From NCBI RefSeq assembly GCF_021165935.1, contig NZ_CP088953.1, forward strand, positions 248,001-312,000: a DNA stretch of 64,000 bases, in the 5' to 3' direction. Each line of letters begins with the position of its first letter. Position 1 is the first letter of the stretch. The notes under the pieces are model-generated. The model searched no databases, was not told the origin of the DNA, and saw only the letters and a list, made by a program, of their open reading frames with translations. The DNA comes from Microbulbifer elongatus (GTDB lineage Bacteria; Pseudomonadota; Gammaproteobacteria; Pseudomonadales; Cellvibrionaceae). The translations under genes were made by a program, and so were the position numbers. Positions 1 through 8,635 of the stretch are shown here, one piece after another.

Positions 1-1471
1 AATTCTGGCCGATATTGTTCATCGGTACCCGCACCCGGTATACCCTGCCGGGCTGCAGTTTTTCCGGGGCGCCGTGACCGCGGTGGTGGGTAAGATTGAA
101 TAACCCGTAAGTCACCCGCGTCGCCTTACCGTCCGGGGCAACATCGGACAGGCGCGCGGCAACCATCGCCACCGGCCTGTTGCAGGCGAGCTCCAGCTCC
201 ACCACCGGTGCGCCGAGAATTTCTACACTCTGTTCCAATGGGGCACTCTGGAATACCAGCGCCCCGCCGTCTTCCTGACGCTGATCGTGGGGCAGATCTG
301 GCGCATAGGTATAAGAGCACCACTTGCCGGCCATCAAGCCAACGGATAACGGCGACTGCACCTGTACCGCCGCATCCGCCGGGCAGGGTTCATCCCCGGG
401 GAACAGAATGCGGTGGCTGTCGAGATCGTAGGGCACCTGACGGATACGCGGTGCCGGCCACACCGTTTCCGCAACCCAGCGCCCCGGGCGAGTTTTGTAA
501 AAGGTCGTGGGCGGTACGCTGTCCTGCATCCAGGCACGCAACATGGGCTCCTCGAGAATGCCGGTGTCACGCCCCTTGAGCCAGTGGTCCCACCAGCGCA
601 ATGCCTCCTGAAGAAAGCCGATGGCCGGGCCCGGAACACCCTGGTGAGGGTATTTGTGTCCCCAGGGTCCGATCAACCCCAGGCGAGGTACCTGCAAATG
701 TTCCAGCAGGCGAAATATCGCATTGGTGTAGCCGTCGGCCCAACCCCCCACCAGCATGACCGGACAGCGAATGGCCGCGTAATGCTCGCTGACGGAACCG
801 TGCTTCCAGTATTCGTCGCGGTACTGGTGCTGTAGCCAGGTATCCAGCCACAGACCGCTGCCTTTCAGCCGCTGCATCCACATTTCCCGCCAGCGGTCGC
901 CCACCAGATCCGGGTCCGGGGGACTGCTGTTGGCGGTAAACATGGTAGTGGCTTCGGACAGGTTATCGGTGAGCAGGCAGCCACCCATGTAGTGCATATT
1001 GTCCAGGTACAGGTCGTCGGTGGAGCAGGCGGAGATCACCGCCCGCAGCGCCGGTGGTGCCAGGGAGGCTACCTGCAAGCCGTTAAAACCGCCCCAGGAG
1101 ATCCCCATCATCCCCACGTTGCCGTCGCACCAGGGCTGCTCTGCCAACCAGGCAATCACCGCGGCCCCGTCATCCAGCTCCTGCTGGCGGTACTGATCCA
1201 CCATCACCCCTTCCGAATCGCCGCTGCCGCGCAGGTCTACCCGCACGCAAGCATAGCCATGGCCGGCAAGATAGGGATGCATTACCGAATCACGCAGCCG
1301 GGTCAGGTCCCGTTTGCGATAGGGAATATATTCAAATATTGCGGGTACCGGCTCGTATTCTGCGCTCTCCGGCAACCAGATTCTGGCCGCCAGCCTGCAC
1401 CCGTCCGCCATGGGAATTTCCACATGCTCGTGGGTCATGACCTTGTATGGAAAACTGTGGACGACCTTCAT
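1..1471 (-). CDS. CocE/NonD family alpha/beta hydrolase (X-Pro dipeptidyl-peptidase S15 type), 3' end cut by window
   Basis: The reading frame stays open from an ATG at 1471 to the window edge, so about 490 residues are visible and the C-terminus is missing. The N-terminal half is an alpha/beta hydrolase core: VRVDLRGSGDS near residue 85 and the nucleophile elbow GISWGG (Ser) near residue 135. The C-terminal half contains MLRAWMQDSVPP and, at the edge, VRVPMNNIGQN, both typical of the jelly-roll domain of cocaine esterase and S15 enzymes. No signal peptide is seen, so it is probably cytoplasmic. The family hydrolyses esters or X-Pro/acyl amide bonds; the substrate here is unknown. It starts 13 bp after the ATP-grasp gene stop and is probably co-transcribed with it. 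Confidence 0.85.
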   Translation of the reverse strand, partial: MKVVHSFPYKVMTHEHVEIPMADGCRLAARIWLPESAEYEPVPAIFEYIPYRKRDLTRLRDSVMHPYLAGHGYACVRVDLRGSGDSEGVMVDQYRQQELDDGAAVIAWLAEQPWCDGNVGMMGISWGGFNGLQVASLAPPALRAVISACSTDDLYLDNMHYMGGCLLTDNLSEATTMFTANSSPPDPDLVGDRWREMWMQRLKGSGLWLDTWLQHQYRDEYWKHGSVSEHYAAIRCPVMLVGGWADGYTNAIFRLLEHLQVPRLGLIGPWGHKYPHQGVPGPAIGFLQEALRWWDHWLKGRDTGILEEPMLRAWMQDSVPPTTFYKTRPGRWVAETVWPAPRIRQVPYDLDSHRILFPGDEPCPADAAVQVQSPLSVGLMAGKWCSYTYAPDLPHDQRQEDGGALVFQSAPLEQSVEILGAPVVELELACNRPVAMVAARLSDVAPDGKATRVTYGLFNLTHHRGHGAPEKLQPGRVYRVRVPMNNIGQN

Positions 1472-1484
1472 TCCACAAGGCCCA

Positions 1485-2804
1485 TCAGTAGCGCACACAG
1501 TTGAACTGGAAGGGTTCCGGCCGCCCGCCGTCGGCGAAGTGGAACTCGAGGCTGCCGGCCAGTTGGTGATAATGGTCTAGCAGTTGCTGCTGATCCTGTG
1601 CGCCGAGCCAGATATTGGCGATTTCGAAACTGTAGCTGTCGGGCATGGACTGCTCCGACAGGCGATGCCCCTCCTCCGCAGCAATGATCACATTGCTGCC
1701 GGGAAAATCCCGCTCGACGTGCTCGATCTGCACCTCCGGCGGTGCCTGTTGCAGGACGGTGTCCCGATAACGGCGCAGCATAAATTTGGCAGCCGTGCGG
1801 TAGTCTCCCCGATAGCGACGGAAATCGGGCAGGCGACCACAGGCGAGTTCAATGGGCACCAGGTGATTGGAAACGCCATGCACCTTGACGAACTGATCGC
1901 AGTGCGACTGTGAAATTCGGGTATTGATTTCCAGTATCCAGAAGCGGTCTTCACGCTCATCCCAGAAGAACTCGATACCAAAGGCCGAATTATCGAATCC
2001 CATGTGCTGCAGGATTTTCTCTCCCGCCGCACAGATTTTCTGCTGCGCATACCGGGGCCAGACCGATGGATATTCGTAGCGGGTAAAACTGAGGTTGCGG
2101 CTGTCCTTCACCGTGTCCACAATGCCGTGCACGCGGTACTGGCCGTCCAGTAATGCCCCCTCAATACCGCACTGCTTGCCAGTGAGAATTTCCTCAGCGA
2201 TACACCAGTTGCCATCCACCGGGCCCACCTCTTCCGGTACCTCGATATGTGCCAGGGCCTGATTGAACGGATCTCCACAGCTGTGTACCGCGGCTCGGAT
2301 CTTTTTCAGAGCCTCGTCAAACGCCGCTTCATTTTCGATACGAAACCCCAGGTACGAGGAGTGCGCCTTGATCGGCTTGAGCCAGAAAGGAAAATCGAGA
2401 GATAGCTGTTTCCGCGGATTCTCGGCAAACGGATCTACCGCACAGAAGCCCGGGGTCCACTCGGGCATGACCTTGCGCTGTTCGAGCCGACTCCAGTACT
2501 TGTGCTCGCACTTCAGTACCGCCTCCAGTGAGGCGGACCTCAGTCCGAACAGTTCACTGAGATGTGCCAGCAGTACACTGGTGGGAAAATCCCAGTGGCC
2601 GATGATGCCGGCAATCGGCTCCGGAAAGGCTGCGAGCTTCTGACGGGCTCTTTCCAGCATGACGTCGTAGTCGAAAGTGGCCGGATTGACCACCTCTTCC
2701 AACCAGAATAGTGGATGAAAGCGGTAGTCATGGGCATTCGGTAAATATTTCAGATACGACAGGCGTAGTGGATCCAGCCCGAGGACAAAAAAGTGCTTGG
2801 GCAT
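1485..2804 (-). CDS. ATP-grasp domain ligase-like protein
   Basis: 439 residues. The middle (about 110-330) has ATP-grasp character: FPFWLKPIKAHSSYLG as the ATP-binding lysine strand, then an acidic FGIEFFWDER and ILEINTRISQSHCDQF, the usual Mg-ligand Glu and Asn-x-Arg motif. The first 100 residues form a Rossmann-like pre-ATP-grasp region. Family members join a carboxylate to an amine or thiol through an acyl phosphate. The substrate cannot be read from the sequence. The ATG at 2804 has GGGAG about 6 bp upstream. It sits 13 bp before the CocE-type hydrolase, suggesting a paired ligase/hydrolase function. Confidence 0.8.
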   Translation of the reverse strand: MPKHFFVLGLDPLRLSYLKYLPNAHDYRFHPLFWLEEVVNPATFDYDVMLERARQKLAAFPEPIAGIIGHWDFPTSVLLAHLSELFGLRSASLEAVLKCEHKYWSRLEQRKVMPEWTPGFCAVDPFAENPRKQLSLDFPFWLKPIKAHSSYLGFRIENEAAFDEALKKIRAAVHSCGDPFNQALAHIEVPEEVGPVDGNWCIAEEILTGKQCGIEGALLDGQYRVHGIVDTVKDSRNLSFTRYEYPSVWPRYAQQKICAAGEKILQHMGFDNSAFGIEFFWDEREDRFWILEINTRISQSHCDQFVKVHGVSNHLVPIELACGRLPDFRRYRGDYRTAAKFMLRRYRDTVLQQAPPEVQIEHVERDFPGSNVIIAAEEGHRLSEQSMPDSYSFEIANIWLGAQDQQQLLDHYHQLAGSLEFHFADGGRPEPFQFNCVRY

Positions 2805-2920
2805 TGACTGCTCCCATTGCCGATACCGCTGCCATTCAGTGCGCAGCGGTTAAATCACAGGTAGGTCGCAGTCTAGTGTGGGGAAGAGGAAATGCGTGGG
2901 CGGATTTAAGGAGCCTCTGA

Positions 2921-3412
2921 TCAAGGCCAATTGAACGTCACTGGCCACAACTTCTGGGAGGACTGGTCGTAGGCCTCCCACAATTGCTGATAGGTTTTGC
3001 GCTCGAGCGGATGCTCGGTATCCGGCGCCAGCTCGGACAGCGGCAGCAGCACAAAAGCGTTCTTGAGAATTTCACCCCGCGGCAACATGACACCATCCAC
3101 GTCACCGGTGAGATCGTCACAGGTGAGGATATCGATATCCAGGGTACGCGCGCTGAACTTTGGGCCGCTGCGCACACGGCCGTTGGCATCCTCGATATTG
3201 CGCAGCTTTACCGCCAGCTCACCCACAGAGAGGTCGGTTTTGATGGCGGCGACCAGGTTGTAAAAGTTTTCGCCATCAAAGCCTACCGCCTCGCTTTCGT
3301 ACACCTGTGACATCTTCAGATCGCCAAAGGCTTCCACCAGCGCATCCAGACCTGCGCTCAGGTGCTTTTCACGATCGATATTGCTGCCGAGGCTCAGGTA
3401 GACGATCGCCAT
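2921..3412 (-). CDS. folK: 2-amino-4-hydroxy-6-hydroxymethyldihydropteridine diphosphokinase
   Basis: 163 residues, normal length for HPPK. It begins MAIVYLSLGSNID, the family N-terminus, and carries the SARTLDIDIL segment with the metal-binding Asp pair. It transfers pyrophosphate from ATP to 6-hydroxymethyl-dihydropterin in folate synthesis, in the cytoplasm. It starts 3 bp after the folB stop, so folB and folK encode consecutive steps in one transcript with tsaD upstream. Confidence 0.93.
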   Translation of the reverse strand: MAIVYLSLGSNIDREKHLSAGLDALVEAFGDLKMSQVYESEAVGFDGENFYNLVAAIKTDLSVGELAVKLRNIEDANGRVRSGPKFSARTLDIDILTCDDLTGDVDGVMLPRGEILKNAFVLLPLSELAPDTEHPLERKTYQQLWEAYDQSSQKLWPVTFNWP

Positions 3413-3415
3413 GAT

Positions 3416-3784
3416 TCAGATCTCCGCACTCTGTTTGCTACCACGCTCAATGATGACACCCACATCGCGGGCGCCGCGTACCGCACCGGGCTTGGACAGG
3501 CGCAAACGCAACCAGCTTACCTTGAACTCTTTGCGCACAATGTCCGCGGCCTGTTCGGCCATGGTCTCCACCAGCAGAAATTCACTGCCCTCGATAAACG
3601 CGATCAGGCGCTTGGCCACGGCCTTGTAGTTGAGGGTGTGCTCGATATTGTCAGTGCGCGCGGCCTCGCCAATATCGAAAGCCATTTCCAGATCCAGACT
3701 CACGGTCTGGCGCACTTCCCGCTCCCAGTCGTAGATGCCGATAATGGTGTCGACCTTGAGATCGCGGATATAAACGATGTCCAT
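3416..3784 (-). CDS. folB: dihydroneopterin aldolase
   Basis: 122 residues from the ATG at 3784; a TTG one codon upstream would add one residue and is less likely. The start MDIVYIRDLKVDTIIGIYDWE is the FolB signature. KRLIAFIEGSEFLLVETMAEQ contains the conserved catalytic-region Glu. It cleaves dihydroneopterin to 6-hydroxymethyl-dihydropterin plus glycolaldehyde (or epimerises it), feeding FolK directly downstream. The gene follows tsaD by 22 bp on the same strand. Confidence 0.93.
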   Translation of the reverse strand: MDIVYIRDLKVDTIIGIYDWEREVRQTVSLDLEMAFDIGEAARTDNIEHTLNYKAVAKRLIAFIEGSEFLLVETMAEQAADIVRKEFKVSWLRLRLSKPGAVRGARDVGVIIERGSKQSAEI

Positions 3785-3806
3785 CAAGCTTTTCTTCCAG
3801 TCCTAA

Positions 3807-4826
3807 TCAAAGTTCCGTCAGTGGCCAGCGGGGGCGCACATCTATATCGAGGCCGGTACGCTGACCGGCCTGCAGCCGCAGGCATCCGGCGTAGGCAATC
3901 ATGGCCCCATTGTCGGTACAGAATTCCTGACGGGGGTAATACACACTGCAGCCGTCTTCAGCGAGGCGCGCCTCCAAGCGCTGGCGCAGCAGTTTATTGG
4001 CGGAGACGCCACCGGCAATCACCAGGGTTTTGCGCCGGGACTGCTTGAGCGCGCGACGACACTTGATCACCAGTGTATCCACCACCGCTTCCTGAAAGGC
4101 CGCGGCAATATCCGCGCAGGTATGTTCATCCGGCAGCCCGTCGTCCAGTGCATGCTGTCGCACGGTGGTCAGCGTGTAGGTTTTCAGGCCGGAAAAGCTG
4201 AAATCGAGCCCGGGACGATCGGTCATGGGACGCGGAAAGGTAAACCGCAGCGGGTCGCCTTTTTCCGCCAGCGCCGCCAGGCGTGGGCCGCCGGGGTAAT
4301 CCAGATCCAGCATCTTGGCGGCCTTGTCGAAGGCCTCTCCGGCGGCATCGTCCAGGGATTCTCCCAGCAGCTCGTACTGGCCCAGGCCCTGCACATCCAC
4401 CAGCTGGGTGTGACCACCGGAGACCAGCAGCGCGACAAAAGGAAATGCCGGCGGGTTCTCTTCCAGCATGGGCGCCAGCAGGTGGCCTTCCATATGATGT
4501 ACACCGATGGCCGGTACATCCCAGCCGTAGGCAATGGCGCGACCGGCGCAGGCGCCCACCATCAGCGCGCCGATCAGGCCGGGGCCGGCGGTGTAGGCGA
4601 CACCGTCGATCTCTTCTGGCTGAGTGCTGCTTTGCGCCATCACCTCGCGCACCAGCGGCAGTAGTTTGCGCACATGGTCGCGACTGGCCAGTTCCGGCAC
4701 CACCCCACCGTAATCGGCGTGCAGTTTCACCTGACTATAAAGAGTGTGACCGAGCAGCCCCTGTTCGCTGTCGTACAGGGCGACGCCGGTTTCATCACAG
4801 GAAGTTTCTATGCCGAGTACTCGCAC
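3807..4826 (-). CDS. tsaD: tRNA N6-adenosine threonylcarbamoyltransferase TsaD
   Basis: 339 residues from a GTG at 4826, matching the roughly 337 of E. coli TsaD; it begins [14 protein letters not shown], the universal N-terminus. The frame stays open to a TTG at 4856, but that start lacks a good ribosome site, whereas GAGGAAA precedes the [13 protein letters not shown] supplies the metal-binding histidines and VSGGHTQL the nucleotide-site glycines. With TsaB, TsaC and TsaE (not in this window) it makes t6A at position 37 of ANN-decoding tRNAs. It is divergent from rpsU, the usual gammaproteobacterial arrangement. Confidence 0.95.
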   Translation of the reverse strand: MRVLGIETSCDETGVALYDSEQGLLGHTLYSQVKLHADYGGVVPELASRDHVRKLLPLVREVMAQSSTQPEEIDGVAYTAGPGLIGALMVGACAGRAIAYGWDVPAIGVHHMEGHLLAPMLEENPPAFPFVALLVSGGHTQLVDVQGLGQYELLGESLDDAAGEAFDKAAKMLDLDYPGGPRLAALAEKGDPLRFTFPRPMTDRPGLDFSFSGLKTYTLTTVRQHALDDGLPDEHTCADIAAAFQEAVVDTLVIKCRRALKQSRRKTLVIAGGVSANKLLRQRLEARLAEDGCSVYYPRQEFCTDNGAMIAYAGCLRLQAGQRTGLDIDVRPRWPLTEL

Positions 4827-5060
4827 GGTGCCGGATATTTCCTCAAAAATTGCCAATTAACCGGGCCAAGTCGCAAAAACGGACACTTTGCCGATTCGGA
4901 CCCGCTTGCGGGGGCGCTATCATACTCTCAGACGGACCAGAAATCCGCCGTGGAGCTCAGCGGGCCGGGCCAATCGCGTCTATATTTACCCGCCCGGGGG
5001 CCTGGTGGCTGCGACATTTCCAGTAGTCGCATTTGATTGACGGGTTTAGGTCCACAAGGC
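4827..5060. other. tsaD-rpsU divergent intergenic region, upstream half
   Basis: There is no gene in the stretch between tsaD and rpsU (394 bases to the rpsU start). This half is GC-rich. A TATGAT on the minus strand near 4920 could be a tsaD -10 but has no convincing -35. I see no riboswitch or repeat. The rpsU promoter lies in the other half. Confidence 0.4.
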
Positions 5061-5089
5061 TTGCGAAGGCCAAATCATCTGTATAGAAT
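5061..5089 (+). promoter_or_regulatory. sigma-70 promoter of the macromolecular synthesis operon
   Basis: TTGCGA (5061-5066) and TAGAAT (5084-5089) are separated by 17 bp and match 4/6 and 5/6 of the sigma-70 consensus. They lie about 130 bp before rpsU, leaving a long leader. This fits a main promoter for rpsU-yqeY-dnaG. Confidence 0.6.
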
Positions 5090-5220
5090 TTGCGCCCTCG
5101 CTGTGAACCGGCCTCCGGCCTGATCTGCGAGATCAACGTTAGCCGGATAGGCCCCGCCAGTTCCACACGAGCCATGCTCAATGGATTCTGGCCGAGAGAA
5201 ACAATTTTACAGGTAATCTA

Positions 5221-5436
5221 ATGCCATCAGTACGCATCAAAGACAACGAGCCATTTGACATCGCTCTGCGCCGCTTCAAGCGCTCCTGCGAGAAAGCCGG
5301 TGTACTCTCCGAAGTACGTCGCCGTGAGTTTTACGAGAAGCCCACTTCCGTTCGCAAGCGCAAGGCTGCTGCCGCTGTAAAGCGTCACGCCAAAAAACTG
5401 CAGCGCGAAAACCGCAAGTTCCAGCGTCTCTACTGA
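5221..5436 (+). CDS. rpsU: 30S ribosomal protein S21
   Basis: 71 residues, the exact length of E. coli S21, beginning [21 protein letters not shown] and ending in a Lys/Arg-rich tail. S21 binds the 30S platform near the anti-Shine-Dalgarno region and helps initiation. It heads the gene block with dnaG and rpoD, as in E. coli. A weak AGGT precedes the ATG by about 7 bp. Confidence 0.98.
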   Translation: MPSVRIKDNEPFDIALRRFKRSCEKAGVLSEVRRREFYEKPTSVRKRKAAAAVKRHAKKLQRENRKFQRLY

Positions 5437-5442
5437 GTTTTG

Positions 5443-5458
5443 CCGGGCGTAAGCCCGG
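5443..5458 (+). other. short GNRA-loop hairpin after rpsU
   Basis: CCGGGC and GCCCGG form a perfect 6-bp stem closed by GTAA, a stable GNRA-type tetraloop, 7 bp after the rpsU stop. No T-run follows, so it is more likely a 3' stability or processing element than a terminator. Confidence 0.5.
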
Positions 5459-5502
5459 TCTCTCGCTCACAGCACGCTGACGCGAACGCGGTTCGCGATC
5501 TG

Positions 5503-5545
5503 AAACGGCGCCCGAGGCTACCTCGCGCGCCGTTTTCTGTTTCTG
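5503..5545 (+). terminator. partial terminator between rpsU and yqeY
   Basis: A long hairpin pairs 5503-5511 with 5527-5535 (9 bp). It continues through one mismatch into a second 5-bp stem (5513-5517 with 5521-5525) and ends in TTTTCTGTTTCT. In E. coli an intrinsic terminator between rpsU and dnaG gives high S21 and low primase; this element sits in the matching place. Confidence 0.65.
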
Positions 5546-5649
5546 GAACCTTTTTAAAATACGGCCACTTCAGCCAACCCCCGGCAGGCGCTATGCTTAG
5601 CCGCCACACCACGAATACTTTCTTCCGCAACCACAACGGACGACGCCCA

Positions 5650-6093
5650 ATGAGCACTCTCAAGGAAACCCTCACTACTGCCACCAAAGACGCCATGAAG
5701 AACCGCGACAAAGCGCGCCTGGCGACCCTGCGACTGATCAATGCGGAGATCAAGCGGGTAGAGGTGGACGAGCGTATCGAACTGGACGACGCGCGCATCC
5801 TCGCCCTGCTGGACAAAATGACCAAGCAGCGTCGCGACTCCATCGCCCAGTACGAAAAGGCAGGCCGCCCGGAACTGGCGGAAGTGGAGCAGCAGGAGAT
5901 CGATGTGATTCAGGACTTCCTGCCGGAGCAGCTGTCTGAAGCCGAGATTCAGGAAATCGTCGCCGCCGCCGTCAAAGAGACCGGCGCCAGCAGCATGGCG
6001 GACATGGGCAAGGTGATGGCACTGGTAAAACCCCAGGTGCAGGGCCGCGCCGATATGGGTGCGGTCAGCAAACTCGTCAAAGCCTCATTTTAA
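5650..6093 (+). CDS. GatB/YqeY domain protein
   Basis: 147 residues from the ATG at 5650, starting MSTLKETLTTATKDAMK. The open frame runs much further upstream, but that part overlaps the rpsU terminator and is not protein-like. YqeY proteins share the C-terminal helical tail of the GatB amidotransferase subunit. They are thought to bind tRNA, but their role is not settled. The gene commonly sits between rpsU and dnaG in pseudomonads and relatives, as here. Confidence 0.92.
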   Translation: MSTLKETLTTATKDAMKNRDKARLATLRLINAEIKRVEVDERIELDDARILALLDKMTKQRRDSIAQYEKAGRPELAEVEQQEIDVIQDFLPEQLSEAEIQEIVAAAVKETGASSMADMGKVMALVKPQVQGRADMGAVSKLVKASF

Positions 6094-6103
6094 GAATCGC
6101 CGT

Positions 6104-6217
6104 AAAACTACTGCGCGGGCGCCTGACGGCGGCCGGCAGTGCTCACAATGCTCATGTACTGCGTGTACACTCCGCTTGTTGCGCGCTGGCGGCCACCATC
6201 AGCCACCCGCTCGCTAC
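6104..6217 (+). repeat. intergenic repeat, copy 1 (after yqeY)
   Basis: About 114 bp starting 11 bp after the yqeY stop. Its left part (AAAACTACTGCGCGGGCGCC) is identical to 41743-41762 after xylA, including the 11-bp distance from the stop. Its right part (GCGCTGGCGGCCACCATCAG and on to GCTAC) also matches the xylA copy with a few substitutions. The centre differs in sequence but keeps a GTAC...GTAC dyad. See the finding. Confidence 0.7.
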
Positions 6218-6256
6218 GTTTTAAGACGATTCTTCCAGCAAATAAATTAGTAATGT

Positions 6257-8269
6257 ATGGCAGGCAAGATCCCGCAGTATTTTATCGACGACCTGTTGGC
6301 CCGCGCCGACATTGTTCCGGTGGTCGATAGCCGGGTCAAACTGCGCAAGACCGGGAAAAACTATTCCGCCTGCTGCCCGTTTCACGACGAGAAAACCCCC
6401 TCCTTCACCGTAAGTCCGGACAAGCAGTTCTATTACTGCTTCGGCTGCGGTGCAAGTGGCAACGCGGTCGGCTTCCTGATGGAGTACGACCGCCTGCCCT
6501 TCCCGGAGGCGGTGGAGAAGCTCGCCGCCAGTCTCGGCCTGGAAGTGCCACGGGAAAAGCTCGACGCCGGCCAGATCAAACGCCAGCAGGAGAGCCAGTC
6601 CCTCTACCAGCTCACGGAAAAAGCCGCCGAGTTTTACCGGGAAAAGCTCAAAGACCATAAGATCTCTACCCCGGCCATCACCTACCTGAAGAACCGCGGG
6701 CTGTCCGGTGCCATCTGCAAGGAGTTTGGCATTGGCCTGGCCCCACCCGGCTGGGACAATCTGCTCAACCAGCTCGGCACCAGCGCGGAGAAAACCGAGC
6801 AGCTGGAGCTGGCCGGCCTCGCCATCCGCCGCCAGGACAGTGACGGCAAGACAGAACCCGGCAAGCGCCACCACTACGACCGCTTCCGCAACCGCATCAT
6901 GTTCCCCATCCGCGACCAGCGCGGGCGCACCATCGCCTTCGGCGGCCGGGTGCTGGGGGACGACAAACCCAAATACCTCAACTCCCCGGAAACCCCGATT
7001 TTCCACAAGGGCCGGGAGCTCTACGGCCTGTGGGAAGCCCGTCAGGCCAACCGCGAACTGAAACGGCTGATCGTGGTGGAAGGCTATATGGACGTGGTGG
7101 CCCTGGCCCAGTTCGATATCCGCTGCGCCGTCGCCACACTCGGTACCGCCTGCGGCGAAGACCATATCCAGCTGGCCTTCCGCCACACCCAGGAACTGGT
7201 GTTCTGTTTCGATGGCGACCGCGCCGGGCGCACTGCCGCCCGCCGCGCGTTAGAAGCTGCACTTCCGCATATGCAGGACGGCCGCAGCCTGCGCTTCCTG
7301 TTACTGCCGGAAGGGGAAGACCCGGACACCCTGGTGCGCCAGATCGGTGGCGAGCGCTTCGACACCCTGATCGACGAACAGGGGCGCCCACTGGAAGACT
7401 TCCTGTTCGACCTGCTGGGGGAAGGCATCAATATCCAGACCATGGACGGCCGCGCGCGCCTGTCGAAAGCCGCCGCGCCGCTGCTCGACCTCTTACCCAA
7501 AGGCGTCTACCGCCAGCTGATGTTCCAGCAACTGGCCCGCCGTACCGGCCTCGAACAGGACATGCTGGAAGAGATCATCGCCGCGGAAAAAGCCCGCAGC
7601 GCCGAACTCGCCCGCCAGGCCCAACCGGCGCCAAAACCGGCGCAGAAGCCGGCCCCCAAAACCGCCGCGATGGCGCAGCCCGGGGAACCCACCCCACCCC
7701 CTTTCGGCGAAGAAATGCCCCCCGCGGAAGCCTACGACGGCCCCCCGCTCGACGATGACTACAACCCACCGCCACCGGACTACCCGGACGAAAGCGGCCC
7801 GGGCAACACGCCGCGCCGGCGCAGCGGGCAGTACCGTCTACCCGCCGAGCGCATGCTGATCGCCCTGTTGCTGCACCACCCCCAGCTGGCGGAGCTGATT
7901 GACGATAGCAGCCGTTTCCGCGACAGCAACGACGCCGATTTGCAGCTTTTCGGCGAAATTCTTCAGGTTTTACACAAAAATCCGGCGCTCAATAGCAACC
8001 AGCTGTTCGGCCGCCTGATGAATCTGGAAAGCAAGGAAGCCCGCGAACTGCTGCCCCGCCTAGCCATGAGCCACCCGATCGTCGGCGGCCAGGGCCAGGT
8101 GCTGGAATACGACCCGCACACCGAGTTCAGCGACTGCCTGCGCACCCTGGAGCTCGCCGCGGAGCGCCAGCGCAAGCGGGAACTGCTCGACCAGCTCAAG
8201 ACCAACGGCAACCAGCTGAGCACCGAGCAACTGGCGCTGCTGGCACAATTTCGCCGGAAGAAAGACTGA
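6257..8269 (+). CDS. dnaG: DNA primase
   Basis: 670 residues. The N-terminal CHC2 zinc ribbon has Cys40, His43, Cys61 and Cys64. The catalytic core includes RNRIMFPIRDQRGR and the Toprim motifs VVEGYMDVVAL (about 270) and FDGDRAGRTAA (about 318). The C-terminal part is the DnaB-binding helical domain. It synthesises RNA primers at the replication fork. It is about 90 residues longer than E. coli DnaG (581), mostly from a Pro/Ala/Gly-rich linker at about 445-530 between the core and the helicase-binding domain. The ATG at 6257 gives the canonical MAGKIPQYFIDDLL start. Confidence 0.97.
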   Translation: MAGKIPQYFIDDLLARADIVPVVDSRVKLRKTGKNYSACCPFHDEKTPSFTVSPDKQFYYCFGCGASGNAVGFLMEYDRLPFPEAVEKLAASLGLEVPREKLDAGQIKRQQESQSLYQLTEKAAEFYREKLKDHKISTPAITYLKNRGLSGAICKEFGIGLAPPGWDNLLNQLGTSAEKTEQLELAGLAIRRQDSDGKTEPGKRHHYDRFRNRIMFPIRDQRGRTIAFGGRVLGDDKPKYLNSPETPIFHKGRELYGLWEARQANRELKRLIVVEGYMDVVALAQFDIRCAVATLGTACGEDHIQLAFRHTQELVFCFDGDRAGRTAARRALEAALPHMQDGRSLRFLLLPEGEDPDTLVRQIGGERFDTLIDEQGRPLEDFLFDLLGEGINIQTMDGRARLSKAAAPLLDLLPKGVYRQLMFQQLARRTGLEQDMLEEIIAAEKARSAELARQAQPAPKPAQKPAPKTAAMAQPGEPTPPPFGEEMPPAEAYDGPPLDDDYNPPPPDYPDESGPGNTPRRRSGQYRLPAERMLIALLLHHPQLAELIDDSSRFRDSNDADLQLFGEILQVLHKNPALNSNQLFGRLMNLESKEARELLPRLAMSHPIVGGQGQVLEYDPHTEFSDCLRTLELAAERQRKRELLDQLKTNGNQLSTEQLALLAQFRRKKD

Positions 8270-8282
8270 ATCTGGATGCAAA

Positions 8283-8396
8283 GGTGCTGATGTTGGGTGC
8301 TTCCGTGCAAGACCTTCGAAAACAGGGATGTTTTCGCAGAGCCCCCAGGGACGGGTACACGGCGTGTCTTGCACGGAAACACCCAACATCCGCACC
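8283..8396. repeat. nested inverted-repeat element between dnaG and rpoD
   Basis: Arms 8283-8313 and 8366-8396 are 31-bp inverted repeats with only two mismatches. Inside, CGAAAACA (8317-8324) and TGTTTTCG (8329-8336) form a second perfect 8-bp dyad around GGGA. The core then reads GCCCCCAGGGACGGG. It begins 13 bp after the dnaG stop. It has no ORF and no T-tail, so it is not an ordinary terminator. It looks like a dispersed structured intergenic repeat. The rest of the 8270-8635 gap holds only the rpoD promoter region. Confidence 0.75.
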
Positions 8397-8534
8397 GCCA
8401 CAAATGTCATGCGAGCCCCTTGAAATTCCGGGCGCCATCACCATATAGACTGACCCGCCGCCCAAAGCGGCTGGAAGCCAAAGACAAGCGCGCCCGGACA
8501 CCCTGAACCACACCCTCTGCCTTGACAGTCACAG

Positions 8535-8564
8535 TGGTTATTGCTATCGCAAATACGCTATAAT
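8535..8564 (+). promoter_or_regulatory. candidate rpoD promoter
   Basis: A perfect TATAAT (8559-8564) lies about 70 bp before the rpoD start. The best-placed -35 is weak (TGGTTA, 18-bp spacing). A perfect TTGACA at 8522-8527 is 31 bp away from this -10, too far to pair with it. A private rpoD promoter downstream of dnaG is also known in E. coli. Confidence 0.45.
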
Positions 8565-8635
8565 CCCGCGTCTTTGTCCAAAGAAAAGCCCAGACAAAAG
8601 TCCCGACTATCAATCCCCAGAATTCAGGGTTGTGC

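Noticed and set aside
8522..8527. Perfect TTGACA before rpoD as -35
   Set aside because: The only good -10 (8559) is 31 bp away; no acceptable -10 lies 16-18 bp downstream.
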